Positions 10,716-22,017 of a stretch of 64,000 bases of DNA are shown piece by piece (position 1 is the stretch's first letter; each line of letters starts with the position of its first letter). The notes below the pieces were generated by a model, which did no database searches, was not told where the DNA came from, and worked only from the letters and a program-made list of their open reading frames with translations. Origin of the DNA: Campanula takesimana (Eukaryota > Streptophyta > Magnoliopsida > Asterales > Campanulaceae). Both the position numbers and the translations under genes were made by a program. The stretch lies in contig JAOWBW010000428.1 in NCBI GenBank assembly GCA_026119855.1, positions 186,001-250,000 on the forward strand. The letters run 5' to 3'.

Positions 10716-11708
10716 ATGAGCACAATTCCGATGCTTAATGGGACAAACTTTAAAACTTGGAAAAACAAAATTACTATGATCTTGGGCTGCATGGACATAG
10801 ACCTCGCATTTAGGGAGCCTATTCCTCTTCCTGTTAGTGAAGATAGCACCGCTGAGGACCGCTTGAACTCTGAGAAGTGGAAACGCTCTAATCGTGTAAG
10901 TCTTATGATCATGAAAAATGTCGTCCCGGAGGCATTTCTTAACAGTGTCCCCGAGGATGTTGATGCTAAAACCTTTCTTGAGACCCTTGAACGGCGCTTT
11001 GCCAAAAGCGAAAAGTCGGAAACAAGTTCTTGTTTAAGAAAGCTTGTTTCCATGAAGTACAAGGGTACCGGGAACTTAAGGGAGTATATTTTAGAAATGC
11101 TTCACTTATCAACTAAACTAAAAGGACTTAAGTTAGAGATATCGGAAGATCTTCTCGTCCATTTAGTCTTGATTTCTCTTCCTCCTCAGTTTGGTCACTT
11201 TGAGGTGACCTATAATTGTCAGAAAGACAAGTGGGATATTAATGAATTAATCTCACATGTGACTCAAGAGGAAGATAGGTTGAAGCAACCTAAAATTGAA
11301 GGTGCTCATTTAGCATCCACCTCTTCTCATGGGACTAAGAGAAGAGGGAAGGAAATTGCGGTAACAAGTAATAAGAAGCCTAAAGGATCATCTGATGATC
11401 GTAAGGAAAAGAAGTGCTTCTTTTGCAAGGACCCTACGCACATGAAGTATGAATGCCCTAAGTATCACGCTTGGTGTGCTAAGAAAGGTATGTCATTTGG
11501 TCTTGTTTGTACTGAGGCTAATTTAGTTTCAATTCCTTCATATACATGGTGGTTGGATTCTGGTGCAACAACTCACATTAGTATGTCTATGCAGGGTTGC
11601 CTGAATTACCGAAGACCTAGCGAGGATGAAAGATTCATCTATATGGGAGTTGGGAACCCGGTAGAAGTCATAGGCATTGGAACCTTTAGATTGTTGTTAA
11701 GTACATGA
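10716..11708 (+). CDS. gag: Copia gag, running into the protease motif
   Basis: The ATG at 10716 starts a capsid-type Gag whose N-terminus (LNGTNFKTWK) is typical of copia UBN2-type Gag. It is followed by a Lys-rich region and one CCHC zinc knuckle (CFFCKDPTHMKYEC, about residues 240-253) for RNA packaging. The frame continues without a stop into the aspartic protease motif DSGATTHIS (about residue 280). It ends at TGA 11706-11708, where an indel near 11735 shifts the frame of the remaining protease and integrase. Gag and pol were therefore one polyprotein in the intact ancestor. Upstream leader about 1.28 kb. Confidence 0.85.
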   Translation: MSTIPMLNGTNFKTWKNKITMILGCMDIDLAFREPIPLPVSEDSTAEDRLNSEKWKRSNRVSLMIMKNVVPEAFLNSVPEDVDAKTFLETLERRFAKSEKSETSSCLRKLVSMKYKGTGNLREYILEMLHLSTKLKGLKLEISEDLLVHLVLISLPPQFGHFEVTYNCQKDKWDINELISHVTQEEDRLKQPKIEGAHLASTSSHGTKRRGKEIAVTSNKKPKGSSDDRKEKKCFFCKDPTHMKYECPKYHAWCAKKGMSFGLVCTEANLVSIPSYTWWLDSGATTHISMSMQGCLNYRRPSEDERFIYMGVGNPVEVIGIGTFRLLLST

Positions 11709-13258
11709 TATTATTTTGTATTAAATAATACTTTATTGTACCTTCGTTTAGAAGGAATTTAATATCTATCACTGTTTTGGACAAAGAGGGTTACTCTTGT
11801 TCATTTGGTAATAATAGATGTGATTTATATTTCAATTCCATTATTGTTGGTACTAGTACTTTATCGAGTAGTGATAATCTTTATTTGCTTAACACTACTC
11901 AAACAATCAATGAGTCCCATAATAATGAAACTAAATCTAAGAAGCGAAAGTTTTCAAGTGAAAATTCTTATACCTTATGGCATAGGCGTTTGGGTCATAT
12001 CTCCAAAAGGGGAATTGATAAGCTTGTGTCAGAAGGAATCATAAATAAACTTGATGTTCCTGAAAAGGACTTTTGCATTGAATGCCTAAAAGGAAAGTTT
12101 ACAAACTCGAAAAGAAAAATATCCTCGAGAGCATCAAGCGTCTTAGAACTAATACATACGGATATTTGTGGGCCATTTCCTACTCCTTCTTGGAATGGTC
12201 AACAATACTTTATTACGTTCATAGACGACTACTCTCGATATGGATACATTTATTTACTTCATGAAAAGTCTCAATCATTGGACGTTTTCAAGTCTTTTAA
12301 GGCCGAAGTTGAAAATCAACTAGGTAAGACTATTAAGAACGTTAGATCCGATCGTGGTGGTGAATACTATGGTCAGAATGACGGTTCGGGAGAACAACGT
12401 CCGGGTCCTTTTGCTCGCTACTTAGAAGAGTGTGGGATCGTCCCTCACTACACTATGCCGGGTTCTCCTAGCATGAATGGTGTAGCTTAGAGACGTAATA
12501 GAACCCTTCAGGAAATGGTAAGAAGTATGGTTTCTAATACTTCTTTACCTCACTCATTATGGGGCCATGCTTTAAAAACCGCAACTTATCTTCTCAATAG
12601 GGCTCCCTCTAAGGCTACTAAAAATAAAATCCCTTATGAATTATGGACGAATAAGAAACCGTCCTTAAATCATCTTCATGTTTGGGGTTGTCCAGCAGAA
12701 GCTAGGCCTTATAGGCCTAACGAAGGAAAACTGGACGCTAAGACAGTTAGTTGCTACTTTGTAGGGTATGCCGAGAGATCAAGGGGCTATAAATTTTACA
12801 ACCCGAAATCTAGAACGTTTTTTGAAACAGGAAATGCTAGGTTTTTTGAGGATGTTGATTTTAGAGGGGAAATTAGGAATAATAATTTTGAATTTAAGGA
12901 AGAGGAGGAATCCATTTCTATACCTCTTCCCTTAGTAGTTCCAGTTGAAAATCAAGTACTTGTACCTGAAATTCAAGAGGAACAAATTCAAAATATTGAC
13001 TCCCCTATAAATATTGAACAACATGAAAATGTTGATCAAAATGAGGAAATTCAACAACCTCAAAATGAGGAAGAACCGGTGCCTTTAAGAAGATCAAATA
13101 GAGTAAGAAGAAGTGTCATCTCGGATGATTATGAGGTGTATCTAGCCGAGAATGAAGGACACTTAGGTTTAGTGGGAGATGAGCCTCTCACCTTCCATCA
13201 AGCCATTAATAGTCCTAATTCTCATAAGTGGATCAATGCCATTAATGAAGAGTTATGA
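11709..13258 (+). pseudogene. pol: Copia protease end and integrase (two stops)
   Basis: From 11777 the frame shows the HHCC zinc-binding domain (HRRLGH ... CIECLKGK), then the DDE core with DICGPFP, DDYSRYGY and RSDRGGEYYG. TAG at 12488-12490 interrupts the conserved stretch holding the catalytic Glu region. The frame resumes at 12491 with the integrase C-terminus and a Glu/Gln-rich linker (about 12890-13090). TGA at 13256-13258 stops it at the linker/RT boundary. Integrase would insert the cDNA into the genome; this copy is inactive. Confidence 0.85.
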
Positions 13259-14407
13259 AAGACAAAGACGTTTGGGATCTTATCCCATTACCGAAGGATG
13301 TGAAACCTATTGGTTGTAAATGGATATTTAAAACCAAAAGGGATTCACAAGGTAAAGTGGAGAGACATAAGGCTCGTCTTGTTGCTAAAGGTTTCACTCA
13401 AAAGGAAGGTATTGATTACAAATAAACATTCTCTCCGGTATCTTCTAAAAACTCCTTTAGGATCATTATGGCATTAGTAGCACATTATGACCTTGAGCTT
13501 CATCAAATGGATGTTAAGACAGCTTTTCTCAATGGAGACATTGAGGAAACCATCTATATGAAGAAACCAGAAATCGTGGATGTTTTAGAACAAACTAATC
13601 ATTTAGTTTGTAAACTTAAGAAATCCATTTATGGGCTCAAGCAAGCTTCCCGTCAATGGTATCTCAAATTTAACCAAGTAATTCTTTCATTTGGCTTTGA
13701 AATGAATATTGGTGAAGATTGTATATACCATAAGTTCAGTGAGAGTAAGTTTATATTCTTAGTCTTATACGTGGATGATATTTTGCTAGCTAGTAATGAT
13801 ATAAACCTTCTAAAAGAAACTAAGAAATTTCTTTCAAACAAATTTGAAATGAAAGATCTTGGTGAGGCATTTTTTGTATTAGGAATCCAAATACACCGTG
13901 ATCGCTCACGAGGTACTTTAGGATTATCACAAAAGGCCTATATAGAGAAGGTATTACAAAGGTTTAGCATGCAAAACTGTAAACCACATGACACCCCTGT
14001 TTCTAAAGGAGATAAATTCAGTCTAAGTCAATGTCCCAAAAACAATTTTGAAACTAAGTATATGGAAAATATCCCTTATGCATCAGCAGTAGGAAGCTTA
14101 ATGTATGCTCAAGTCTGTACTCTTCCAGACTTAGCTTTTATTGTTGGGATGCTTGGTAGATACCAAAGCAATCCGGGGAGAGAACATTGGGTCGCAGCCA
14201 AAAGAGTGATGCGGTATTTACAAAACACCAAGGACTACATGCTTACATATTCAAAGTCGGATCATCTTAAGATCGTTGGGTATTCCGATTCCGACTTTGC
14301 TGGATGCCAAGATAGCCGTAAATCAACGTCTGGGTATGTCTTCACATTAGCCGGTGGAGCAATTTCTTGGAGAAGTGCCCAAACAGACACTCGTTACTTC
14401 CTCCACC
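13259..14407 (+). pseudogene. pol: Copia reverse transcriptase and start of RNase H (interrupted)
   Basis: The RT domain begins with the conserved KWIFKTKRD and ARLVAKGF region. TAA at 13423-13425 breaks it, and it then reads on with QMDVKTAFLNG, the catalytic YVDD at 13768-13779 and the copia signature GSLMY. The RNase H start (DSDFAGCQDSRKSTSGY) follows. At 14407 a solo LTR splits RNase H, and one extra C near 14370 shifts the frame shortly before the break. The frame that runs on to 14547 is read-through into the inserted LTR. Confidence 0.88.
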
Positions 14408-15556
14408 TGTTAGTACCCGACCTGAAAATGAGTTTATTAGGACTTTCCCAAAAATACAAGGACTTTATAGGAATTAGAAACTTTGCAAAGACTTGTCCCG
14501 GATTCCCAAAATATCTCATTTATGGCAAAATCTATCAAATTAGGTAGTAAATGGTTTCCTTAAAACCATGCAGAAACCCTAGCTTAAGAATCAAGTCAGC
14601 CGGCATCCTTGGCCACGCGGCCAACCTTGCTCCGCGTTGATCTTGGCCACGCGGCCACTATTGTCACCGGCTTCAACAATGGCCAGGCGGCCAACCTTGC
14701 GCCAGATGATCTGGACCATCAGATCTTCCCATCAGCCTACTATATAAACCAATCCCATGCTATTGGTTTAGGGTCCGATTTTGAGAGCTCTAAGTACGAA
14801 TTTTGGAGTTCTTAAACACTATTTTGCTCTCTAATTAACATTCAAACACTCAAGAAGATCCAAGGTTTATTTCTTGCCAACATAGGTAAGTTTTCTAACT
14901 TTTTCTTCATGTTCTTGCATTATTCTTAATGTAGATCTTTTATATTCATGTTCGTACATGTTTATTCATAGTTTCTTTGTATGCTTTGCATGTTTATTCA
15001 TATGTTCATATATGTTCTTCGCATGTTCTTCGTGTTCATAGATTAAAACCTTATTTATGCTATATTTAGGGTTGCGATCTTCATAATTACATGTTATTTC
15101 ATAGCCGATGATGATCGAGGGTTCATCAACCCGAGGATGATCTAGGAACTACTTCTAAACCCTAATCTTTAGGTAATTCCCCCTTCATTATGCATGATCC
15201 CGATTCTTCTGCCTATTCTAATTCTCTGCGAACTACGCTGACCTGAGCTTCTCACATTGAGAGGAACGTAGGCAATCTTCGGATCCGGTCTAAATCACTA
15301 ACACACTACTAACAGATTCATCATGATAGAAAGACCGATCAATTCGGGCAATAGGAGTGATAACTTTCAATATTCTTCTCTTGTTGTAATTTGACCCCCG
15401 AACCCATTAAACATGCTTTTTTCAATGTTTTGGCTTTAATTAAAACGGCGTGGCGACTCTCATATTTTTAATGTCGTTAAGAATATTCCCTTTTGTAAAT
15501 AAAAATAATCACAAGATACTTCCCATGCGTCGCTTCATCGGAAAGGGGTATTCACA
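14408..15556 (+). mobile_element. Solo LTR inserted in copia RNase H
   Basis: The 1,149-bp insert begins TGTTAGTACC and ends ATTCACA, and CCACC is duplicated exactly on both sides (14403-14407, 15557-15561). It has a TATA box (TATATAAACC near 14740) in plus orientation and no internal coding region or second LTR. That fits a solo LTR left by LTR-LTR recombination of a longer, probably gypsy-type element. It holds three copies of GGCCACGCGGCC or a one-base variant (14611, 14645, 14681). Confidence 0.85.
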
Positions 15557-15561
15557 CCACC

Positions 15562-15909
15562 ATGGAAGCCGAGTTCGTTGCTTGTTTCGAGGCATCCAAT
15601 CAAGCTATATGGCTACATAAATTCACTACGGGACTGCGTATTGTCGATAGCGTCGAAAGACCTATTAAGCTATATTGTGACAATATGGCAGCGGTCTTGT
15701 ACTCCAACAATAACAAGAGCTCGTCAAAGTCTAAACACATTGACATTAAATTTCTTGTTGTAAGAGAGAGGGTACAAAAAGAACAAATAGAAATACAACT
15801 TATTGGTACAAACTCTATGTTAGCGGATCCGTTTACTAAGGCATTATCACCTTTAGTGTTTCACGAGCATGTTGCTCATATGGGTGTAACAACTTTTGAT
15901 AACATTTAA
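15562..15909 (+). pseudogene. pol: Copia RNase H, C-terminal part
   Basis: This resumes the RNase H domain cut at 14407: MEAEFVACFEA, the CDNMAAV region with a catalytic Asp, the KSKHIDIKF motif and the usual pol terminus LADPFTKAL. The apparent ATG start is an artefact of the insertion; the codon is an internal Met. TAA ends pol at 15907-15909. Confidence 0.9.
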
Positions 15910-16252
15910 TATAGTGGGAGTTTGTGTTGTTTCTTCAATTTATTGTTCTTTATTTTAAAGTTTTGATCTCATTTGGTTAAAGTTGGACTAGTTGGAGAAT
16001 ATGCATATATTCATTATGTTCCATGCTACACATCTATACTTTTGATCTATGTCATTTAGTTAGAATTTGTATATGTGATTATAGTGGGTTTAGTTGCGAA
16101 TCAATTACAACGACTGCCCCTTTAGTCCTATACTTATATGGATAATGGACGAGATTGTTATAGATGACAACAAAGTGCACATAAGGGTTGTCATTTATGT
16201 TATATTCATGATTTAAAAGGAAGAAATTTGTTTTGCAACCCAAGTGGGAGAT
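15910..16252 (+). other. Copia 3' untranslated region and polypurine tract
   Basis: No gene. The segment ends in AAGTGGGAGAT (16242-16252), the plus-strand primer typical of copia elements, directly before the 3' LTR. Confidence 0.8.
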
Positions 16253-16750
16253 TGTTAGATCATTATGGCTTGCAACACAAATTATTTAGCACTTCCATAA
16301 ATAAAATCATGTCTATGATATTAATATAAAGTATAGTCAACAATAATAAAATGTGTAGAATTCTTTTTGATGTATAATTATCTAATTGTGATGGGCAAAA
16401 GGGTAATACAACATCATGAAGCTTGAAAGGGTGGCTTGAAAGGGTGTGGTCCCTAAGTGAAATGTCACCTTGTCTCCTATATAAAGGGTCTTCCATCAAC
16501 CCTAGAGACTACTTGATTTCTTATTCTCTCATACTAAATAAATCTTCATTATTGCTAAGAAGACATTGTGAGTTTAAGAGACATTATCATTTAGAAGATC
16601 ATTTTCCTACATATTCTTCTTCATCTATATTCTCCCGAAAGATATCAACATGGATTCAACATGTATATTCCTAACGCTTCCGCTTCATCTCTTCCTCAAT
16701 CTTTTACTAAATATGAGTGTGGCATTCAGGGGTATATAATTGTTCCAACA
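16253..16750 (+). repeat. 3' LTR of nested copia
   Basis: 498-bp partner of 8939-9436, followed by the AAACT target duplication and then the 3' end of the host gypsy pol region. Confidence 0.93.
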
Positions 16751-16857
16751 AAACTTTTATTAATAATAATAAAGGAATATCTAATTTGATAAATGCTATG
16801 AACTAAAGACTGAAAATCTAATCTAGAAAGCCAAAAGATAGATATGGTGCCAAGGAG

Positions 16858-18237
16858 TTACTGATAATATTTCCTCAGGTGCTCTGAATGCCATGGGTGC
16901 TTAATCTCTTTTCCTTCCGGAGTTTTGAGCATGTAGGTTCCTTCTCTGATAACGTGAGTAACAATGTAGGGACCTTCCCAATTTGGGGAGAGTTTATTTT
17001 GCTGAGCCTTCAAGTGTGTCGACTCGATCTTTCTGAGTACCCAGTCACCGACTTCAAAACTCTTTTCTTTACTTTGCTGTAATGGTACGCCTTGGTCCCC
17101 TGCTTATAGTTTATCATTCTGAGTTGAGCCGTCAGCCTTTTTTGCTTCAACTAGGTCTAGGTCTAGGTCTAGGAGTCGGTTGTATTCATTGACCACCTCG
17201 TCATAATTGGACACCCTGAAGGTAGGTAAGGCCATCTCGGCTGGAGCCATAGCTTCTGATCCATAAGTTAATGCAAAGGGAGTCTCCCCAGTTGGCCCCC
17301 GAGTGGTTGTGCGGACTGCCCATAAAGCAAGGGGAAGGTCGTCCAGCCACTTTCCTTGACTTCCTTCTAGACTCTTGGTTAGGGCTTTCAGTATTAACTT
17401 GTTTGCTACCTCGGCTTGTCCATTGCCTTGAGGATGACTGACTGATGACTTTCTGTGCTTAACCCCTAGTCTGTTTAATTCTTCGATGAAAGCGTCAGAG
17501 AACTGGAGTCCGTTGTCGGTCACGATGTAATGTGGGACGCCGAACCGACACCATATGTAGTCATGGATGAAGTTAATGGCGTTCTCCTCTATGATTTTAG
17601 CCAAAGGCTTAGCCTCCACCCACTTGGTGAAGTAGTCCACCGCTACGATTATGAACTTGTTGCTTCCCTTTGCCAGGGGGAATGGTCCAATGATATCGAC
17701 TCCCCACATGTCAAACGGCCATGTCGGTACGATAAGACTTTGTTCTACTGGCGGCACCTTTGGCAGGTCCGAGAAGCGCTGGCATTTGTCGCACCTCCTT
17801 ACGTAGGCTTGGGCTTCTTCTCTTAAGTTTGGCCAGTAGTAACCAAGAGTGATTATTTTGTCGGCAAGAGTTCTGGCCCCCGGGTGCCCTCCGCAAACTC
17901 CTTCATGTACCTCGGCCAGGAGTTTCTCGGTATCTTTAGGGGAAACACATCGTAGGAGAGGTCTGGAGAATGACCTTTGATATAGAATGTCGTTCCAGAC
18001 CATGTACCTGGCCGTCTTTTTCTTTATCGTTTTGGCCTCTAACTCGTCTGCCGGTAGTCTGCACCTCTCGATGTAGTCCTTGTAATCGTCAATCCAGGTT
18101 CTCTCTTAGTCATCTAGTATTAGGATTTCAAGTCTCTCGTAGGCCGGTTGGTCGGCATAGATGATGAGGGGATTGATTTCTTCTGATGTGGCCATCTTTG
18201 ACAACAAGTCGGCCTCCAGGTTGTGTTCCCGTCCTAC
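16858..18237 (-). pseudogene. pol: Gypsy integrase
   Basis: Reading leftward, a linker (18237-18003) leads into an HHCC zinc domain (HEGVCGGHPG ... CDKCQRF). The catalytic core follows with DIIGPFP, TDNGLQF and GNGQAEVANK (D,D,E). After a frameshift near the A-run at about 17140 comes the C-terminal GPY/F-type module (NWEGPYIV). The stop is at 16858-16860. Order PR-RT-RH-INT defines Ty3/gypsy. Only about 100 bp separate the stop from the nested copia. Confidence 0.88.
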
Positions 18238-19287
18238 TTATCTGATTTCCCAGAATTCCAAATTCTTGGTGAGATTTAGGACGAGGTCCCTATACTTAGT
18301 CAGCATGTGGTTCTCAGTGTTGTACTCGCCCTTCACCTGGTTTACCACTAGTTGGGAGTTGCTGTAGGCCACCAGTTTGTCCGCACCAAAGAACTTAGCC
18401 CTTTCTATCCCTAAGATCAAGGCTTCGTATTCTGCCTGGTTGTTTGAGGCTGGGAATTTAAACCTGATGAAGCCACGGGCCACATGTTCGCCGCCTGGGC
18501 TTGTTAAGTATACCCCGGCTCCACTTCTTCCTTTTGTTGTTGATCCATCTGTGTACAAGATCCAACAGTCTTCAGGTAATTCTTCTAAGGGCTCTCTGTC
18601 CATGGGAAACTTCCTTTTCCTTGTGGTCGGTGTATGCTCCCTGGAGAATGCGGTCTCAACTAGGAAATCGGCCAAGGGCTGCGCCATCAATGTCTTCCTC
18701 GGCTTGTAAGTGATGTCGAATTCAGTTAACTCAATGGACCAGTTCAGCAATCTGCCCGAGCTGTCCATCTTGTGGAGTATCTTTCTGAGCGGCGTGTCGG
18801 TATAAACCGTGATGGGATGAGCGGAGAAGTATGCCTGTAGTTTTCGGGCAGCAATGACTAAGGCATATGCTATCTTCTCGGCGTTATAGTATCTGCTTTC
18901 AGTCTCTGACACTGCTTTACTGACATAGTATACCGGCTTCTGAATTCCATTATCTTATCGTACTAACACGATCGCCACGGCTCTGTCCGTTGCTGCAAGG
19001 AATACGGAGAGTGTTTCTCCCAAAATCAGACTGCTAAGCAGTGGGGGCGAACCCAAGTATTCCTTGATTCTCCGGAATGAATCTGAGCATTCTGGGGTCC
19101 ACTCGAAGTCCTTGGTCCATTTCAGGGCTTTAAAGAAAGGCAACGACTTCTCTGCCGATTTGGCGATAAATCTCCCCAGGGCGGCCACCCTGCCTTTCAA
19201 CCTCTGAACCTCTTTGACACACGTCAGCTCTTTCATGTCGACCAAGGCCTGTATCTTCTCTGTAGGCCACCAGTTTGCTCGCACCAA
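18238..19287 (-). pseudogene. pol: Gypsy RT tail and RNase H, distal duplicated copy
   Basis: This copy carries the RT thumb/connection region (LGRFIAKSAEK, FKALKWTKDFEW) and the connection domain with TDTPLRKIL. The RNase H domain follows with YTDGSTT and SNNQAEYEALI (catalytic Asp and Glu) and the end NLTKNLEFWEIR. An in-frame stop lies near 18957. It is a second copy of the segment at 19260-20157. Its 5' end joins the first copy at 19260, fusing RNase H out of frame to RT. Confidence 0.85.
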
Positions 19288-20157
19288 AGAACTTAGCCCT
19301 TTCTATTCCTAAGATCAAGGCTTCGTATTCCGCCTGGTTGTTTGAAGCTGGGAATTTAAATATGATGAAGTCACGGGCCACATGTTCGCCGCCTGGACTT
19401 GTTAAATATACCCCGACTCCACTTCTTCCTTTCGTTGTTGATCCATCTGTGTACAAGATCCAACAGTCCTCAGGTAATTCTTCTAATGGCTCTCTATCCA
19501 TGGGAAACTTCCTCTTTCTTGTTGTCGGTGTGTGTTCACTGGAGAACGCGGTCTCAACTAGGAAATCAACCAAAGGCTGCGCCATCAATGTCTTCCTCGG
19601 CTTGTAAGTGATGTCGAATTCAGTTAACTCAATGGACCATTTCAGCAATCTGCCCGAGCTGTCCATCTTGTAGAGTATCTTTCTGAGCGGCGTGTCGGTA
19701 TAAACCGTGATGGGATGAGCGGAGAAGTATGCACGTAGTTTTTGGGCAGCAATGACTAAGGCATATGCTATCTTCTTGGCATTATAGTACCTGCTCTCGG
19801 TATCTGACAATGCTTTACTTACATAGTATACCGGCTTTTTAATTCCCTTATCTTCTCGTACTAATACGGCCGCCACGGCTCTGTCCGTTGCCGCAAGGAA
19901 TACGGAGAGTGTTTCTCCCATAATCGGACTACTAAGCAATGGGGGCGAACCCAAGTATTCTTTTATTCTCTGGAATGAATCTGAGCATTCTGGGGTCCAC
20001 TCGAAGTCCTTAGTTCCTTTCAGGGCCCTGAAGAAAGGCAACGACTTTTCTGCCGACTTGGCGATAAATCTTCACAGGGCGGCCACCCTGCCATTAACCT
20101 CTTTTACACACGTCAGCTATTTCATATCGACCAGGGCCTGGATCTTCTCCGGATTTG
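18362..20157 (-). repeat. About 898-bp tandem duplication of RT-tail/RNase H
   Basis: Plus-strand copies 18362-19259 and 19260-20157 both begin CTGTAGGCCACCAG (or its equivalent junction) and stay colinear. I count about 24 differences in the first ~300 aligned bases, clearly more than between the element's LTRs. Confidence 0.85.
19288..20116 (-). pseudogene. pol: Gypsy RT tail and RNase H, proximal copy
   Basis: The region follows the RT domain in the normal place and contains the same connection and RNase H motifs as the distal copy (YTDGSTT, SNNQAEYEALI). It breaks off after KLVAY, where the duplication junction replaces the rest of RNase H. A stop separates it from RT near 20117. The tail of this open frame, to 19130, is read-through into the distal copy in a wrong frame. 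Confidence 0.85.
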
Positions 20158-21625
20158 CCTCGATGCCTCGTTGGGAAACCATGAAACCGAGGAACTTGCC
20201 CGCCGTGACCCCGAAAACACATTTACTTGGGTTGAGCTTCATGTCGTTTTCTTTCAGATTTTTTATAGTCTCCGCTAGGTCCGGGACGTGGCTTCCTAAT
20301 TTGGTTTTTATTACCATGTCGTCAATATAGGCTTCCATGTTCCGGCCGATTTGGGATTTGAACACCTTGTTTACCATCCTCTGATAAGTTGCGCCGGCAT
20401 TCTTGAGGCCAAAAGGCATCATCACATAACAATAGATCCCTCCTGATGCTTGGAAGGCAGTCTTTTCGATGTCGTCTTCGGCCATTTTGACCTGGTGATA
20501 ACCTGAATAAGCGTCTAGGAAGCTCAAGGTTTGGTGTCCAGCTATGGAGTCGGCCAATTTGTCTATTCTGGGTAGGGGGTAGCTATCCTTGGGGCATGCT
20601 TTGTTGATATCTGTGAAATCGACACACATTCTCCACTTGCCGTTCTGTTTTTTCACCATTACGACATTAGCCAGCCACTCGGGGTATGTCGCTTCTCGAA
20701 TGATCCCGTCCTTCATCAATTTATCCACCTCGGTCTGGATTGCCTGTTCTTTATCTATAGAAAAGACCCTTCGTCCTTGCTTGACGGGTTTGAAAAAACT
20801 GTCCACCTCTAGTTTGTGGAGAGCAATGGCTTCTTTAACTCCAACCATGTCTTCGACTTTCCAAGCAAACACATCTAGGTTATCTTTTAGCAGGTTGATG
20901 ATTTCTTCTCTCTCTTCCGGGGAAAGTTGTTTCCCAATTCGTACCTTCTGTTCTGGGTAGTCGGGGTTGATGACGACCCCATCCAACTGGTCGACTGGTC
21001 TTAGCTCGGGACCGTCTCTGAACTCCAAGGTTTCCACGATGATTTGCTTTACTTTTTCCTTGTCTTTGCCTTCTAGGCTCAAATTCTCCATATCTAGGAG
21101 TCTGTCAATCTCGGCGTCCATGTGGGCGGGTATTGTGACCCCCGAGCTTGGGACGAGGGCGAGGTCTGAGCCACCCGGCTCGTCTGAAGCTGTGTTCATG
21201 GAGATACAACTGAATCCATCCATACCATATGTCACCTCGGTCTCTGTCATGGCATTTTCAGCATTCAGTACGACCCATTCCTCAGGTATGTCTACCGTTA
21301 TCACGCCGATGTTCGGGGCTGATGTAGTGACCGTGGTCGACTTCGATATAGTGATATTTATTTCTGGAGTGTCAATCTCCATCTTAGATTTTGCCTTTAT
21401 TGACCTCATCACGTGCTCTAAGAAGTGTTTGGGGTTGCCGAGGACGCAGCCTACACCTTCTGGGGTTGGGAATTTCACCCTTTGGTGAGGGAGGGAGGCA
21501 ACCATTCCCAGTTTTCCCTGACTAGGAGAGCCGAGGATGGCATGGTAGTCACTTGCCAAATCCATAACGATGAAGGTAATCGTTGCCGATGTTTTGTAGG
21601 GGAATTCGCCGACTTCTAGTACCAA
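20117..21625 (-). CDS. pol: Gypsy reverse transcriptase (with end of protease region)
   Basis: A 502-codon frame starts with the end of the protease region (AILGSPSQGKLG) and an acidic linker. The RT domain follows: LVDKLMKDG-type finger, VVMVKKQNGKWRMCVDF, LDAYSGYHQ, MPFGLKNAGATYQ and the catalytic YIDD at plus 20318-20329. It ends EKIQALVDMK at a stop near 20117. RT copies the genomic RNA into DNA inside virus-like particles. Motif spelling and order fit gypsy, best the Tat/Athila group. The ATG at 21625 is only the first Met after a frameshift, not the true start. Confidence 0.9.
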   Translation of the reverse strand: MVLEVGEFPYKTSATITFIVMDLASDYHAILGSPSQGKLGMVASLPHQRVKFPTPEGVGCVLGNPKHFLEHVMRSIKAKSKMEIDTPEINITISKSTTVTTSAPNIGVITVDIPEEWVVLNAENAMTETEVTYGMDGFSCISMNTASDEPGGSDLALVPSSGVTIPAHMDAEIDRLLDMENLSLEGKDKEKVKQIIVETLEFRDGPELRPVDQLDGVVINPDYPEQKVRIGKQLSPEEREEIINLLKDNLDVFAWKVEDMVGVKEAIALHKLEVDSFFKPVKQGRRVFSIDKEQAIQTEVDKLMKDGIIREATYPEWLANVVMVKKQNGKWRMCVDFTDINKACPKDSYPLPRIDKLADSIAGHQTLSFLDAYSGYHQVKMAEDDIEKTAFQASGGIYCYVMMPFGLKNAGATYQRMVNKVFKSQIGRNMEAYIDDMVIKTKLGSHVPDLAETIKNLKENDMKLNPSKCVFGVTAGKFLGFMVSQRGIEANPEKIQALVDMK

Positions 21626-21627
21626 GT

Positions 21628-22017
21628 CTACGGTTCCCTTAGCCTCGCTTTGTGGTTTGTAAATCCCTCTAGTCTCCCATTGTAAGGGGTCAGCATGGTG
21701 TCTGGCAGCTCCATCTCTTTGAAGGTTCTGTAATAGAGCACGTCTTTAGCGGCCCCAGAATCTATTAAGAGCCTTTCCGACTCGCAGTTGTCGATTCGGC
21801 CTGTGATGACCAACGGCTGTTCTCTCATGGCCCTGTTTCCGGCCAGTTCATTAGGGGAGAAACTAATCACCTCCTCCCCTTTGTGAATCCAAGGGGGGAT
21901 ATGGTAAACCTTGATTAGCTCATAGATCTGCTCTTTTAACTTGGTGTTGGAAGGGATTTCCTCCCTGATTACACCAATCAGTTTTGCCCGAGGTGGCCTG
22001 TCTTCGCGGTCATCCAT
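21628..22017 (-). pseudogene. pol: Gypsy aspartic protease region
   Basis: The motif LLIDSGAAKDVLYY (about residue 86) is the Asp-Ser-Gly active site of a retroviral-type protease that cuts the polyprotein. The frame ends at 21628 and the homologous sequence continues in the 20117-21625 frame, so a one-base indel lies near 21630-21640. Confidence 0.8.

Larger units (their letters stand above)
8939..16750 (+). mobile_element. Ty1/copia LTR retrotransposon nested in the gypsy element
   Basis: Identical-length 498-bp LTRs (8939-9436, 16253-16750) start TGTTAG and end CCAACA, with about four mismatches. The target AAACT is duplicated exactly (8934-8938, 16751-16755). The tRNA-Met-type primer site and the polypurine tract are in place. 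Internal order is gag, protease, integrase, RT, RNase H, which is copia order. Coding is broken by three stops, at least one frameshift and a solo-LTR insertion in RNase H, so this copy cannot act alone although its LTRs look young. Confidence 0.95.

Noticed and set aside
14609..14815. 68-codon frame in the solo LTR
   Set aside because: It overlaps the LTR promoter region and the GGCCACGCGGCC repeats; no protein features.
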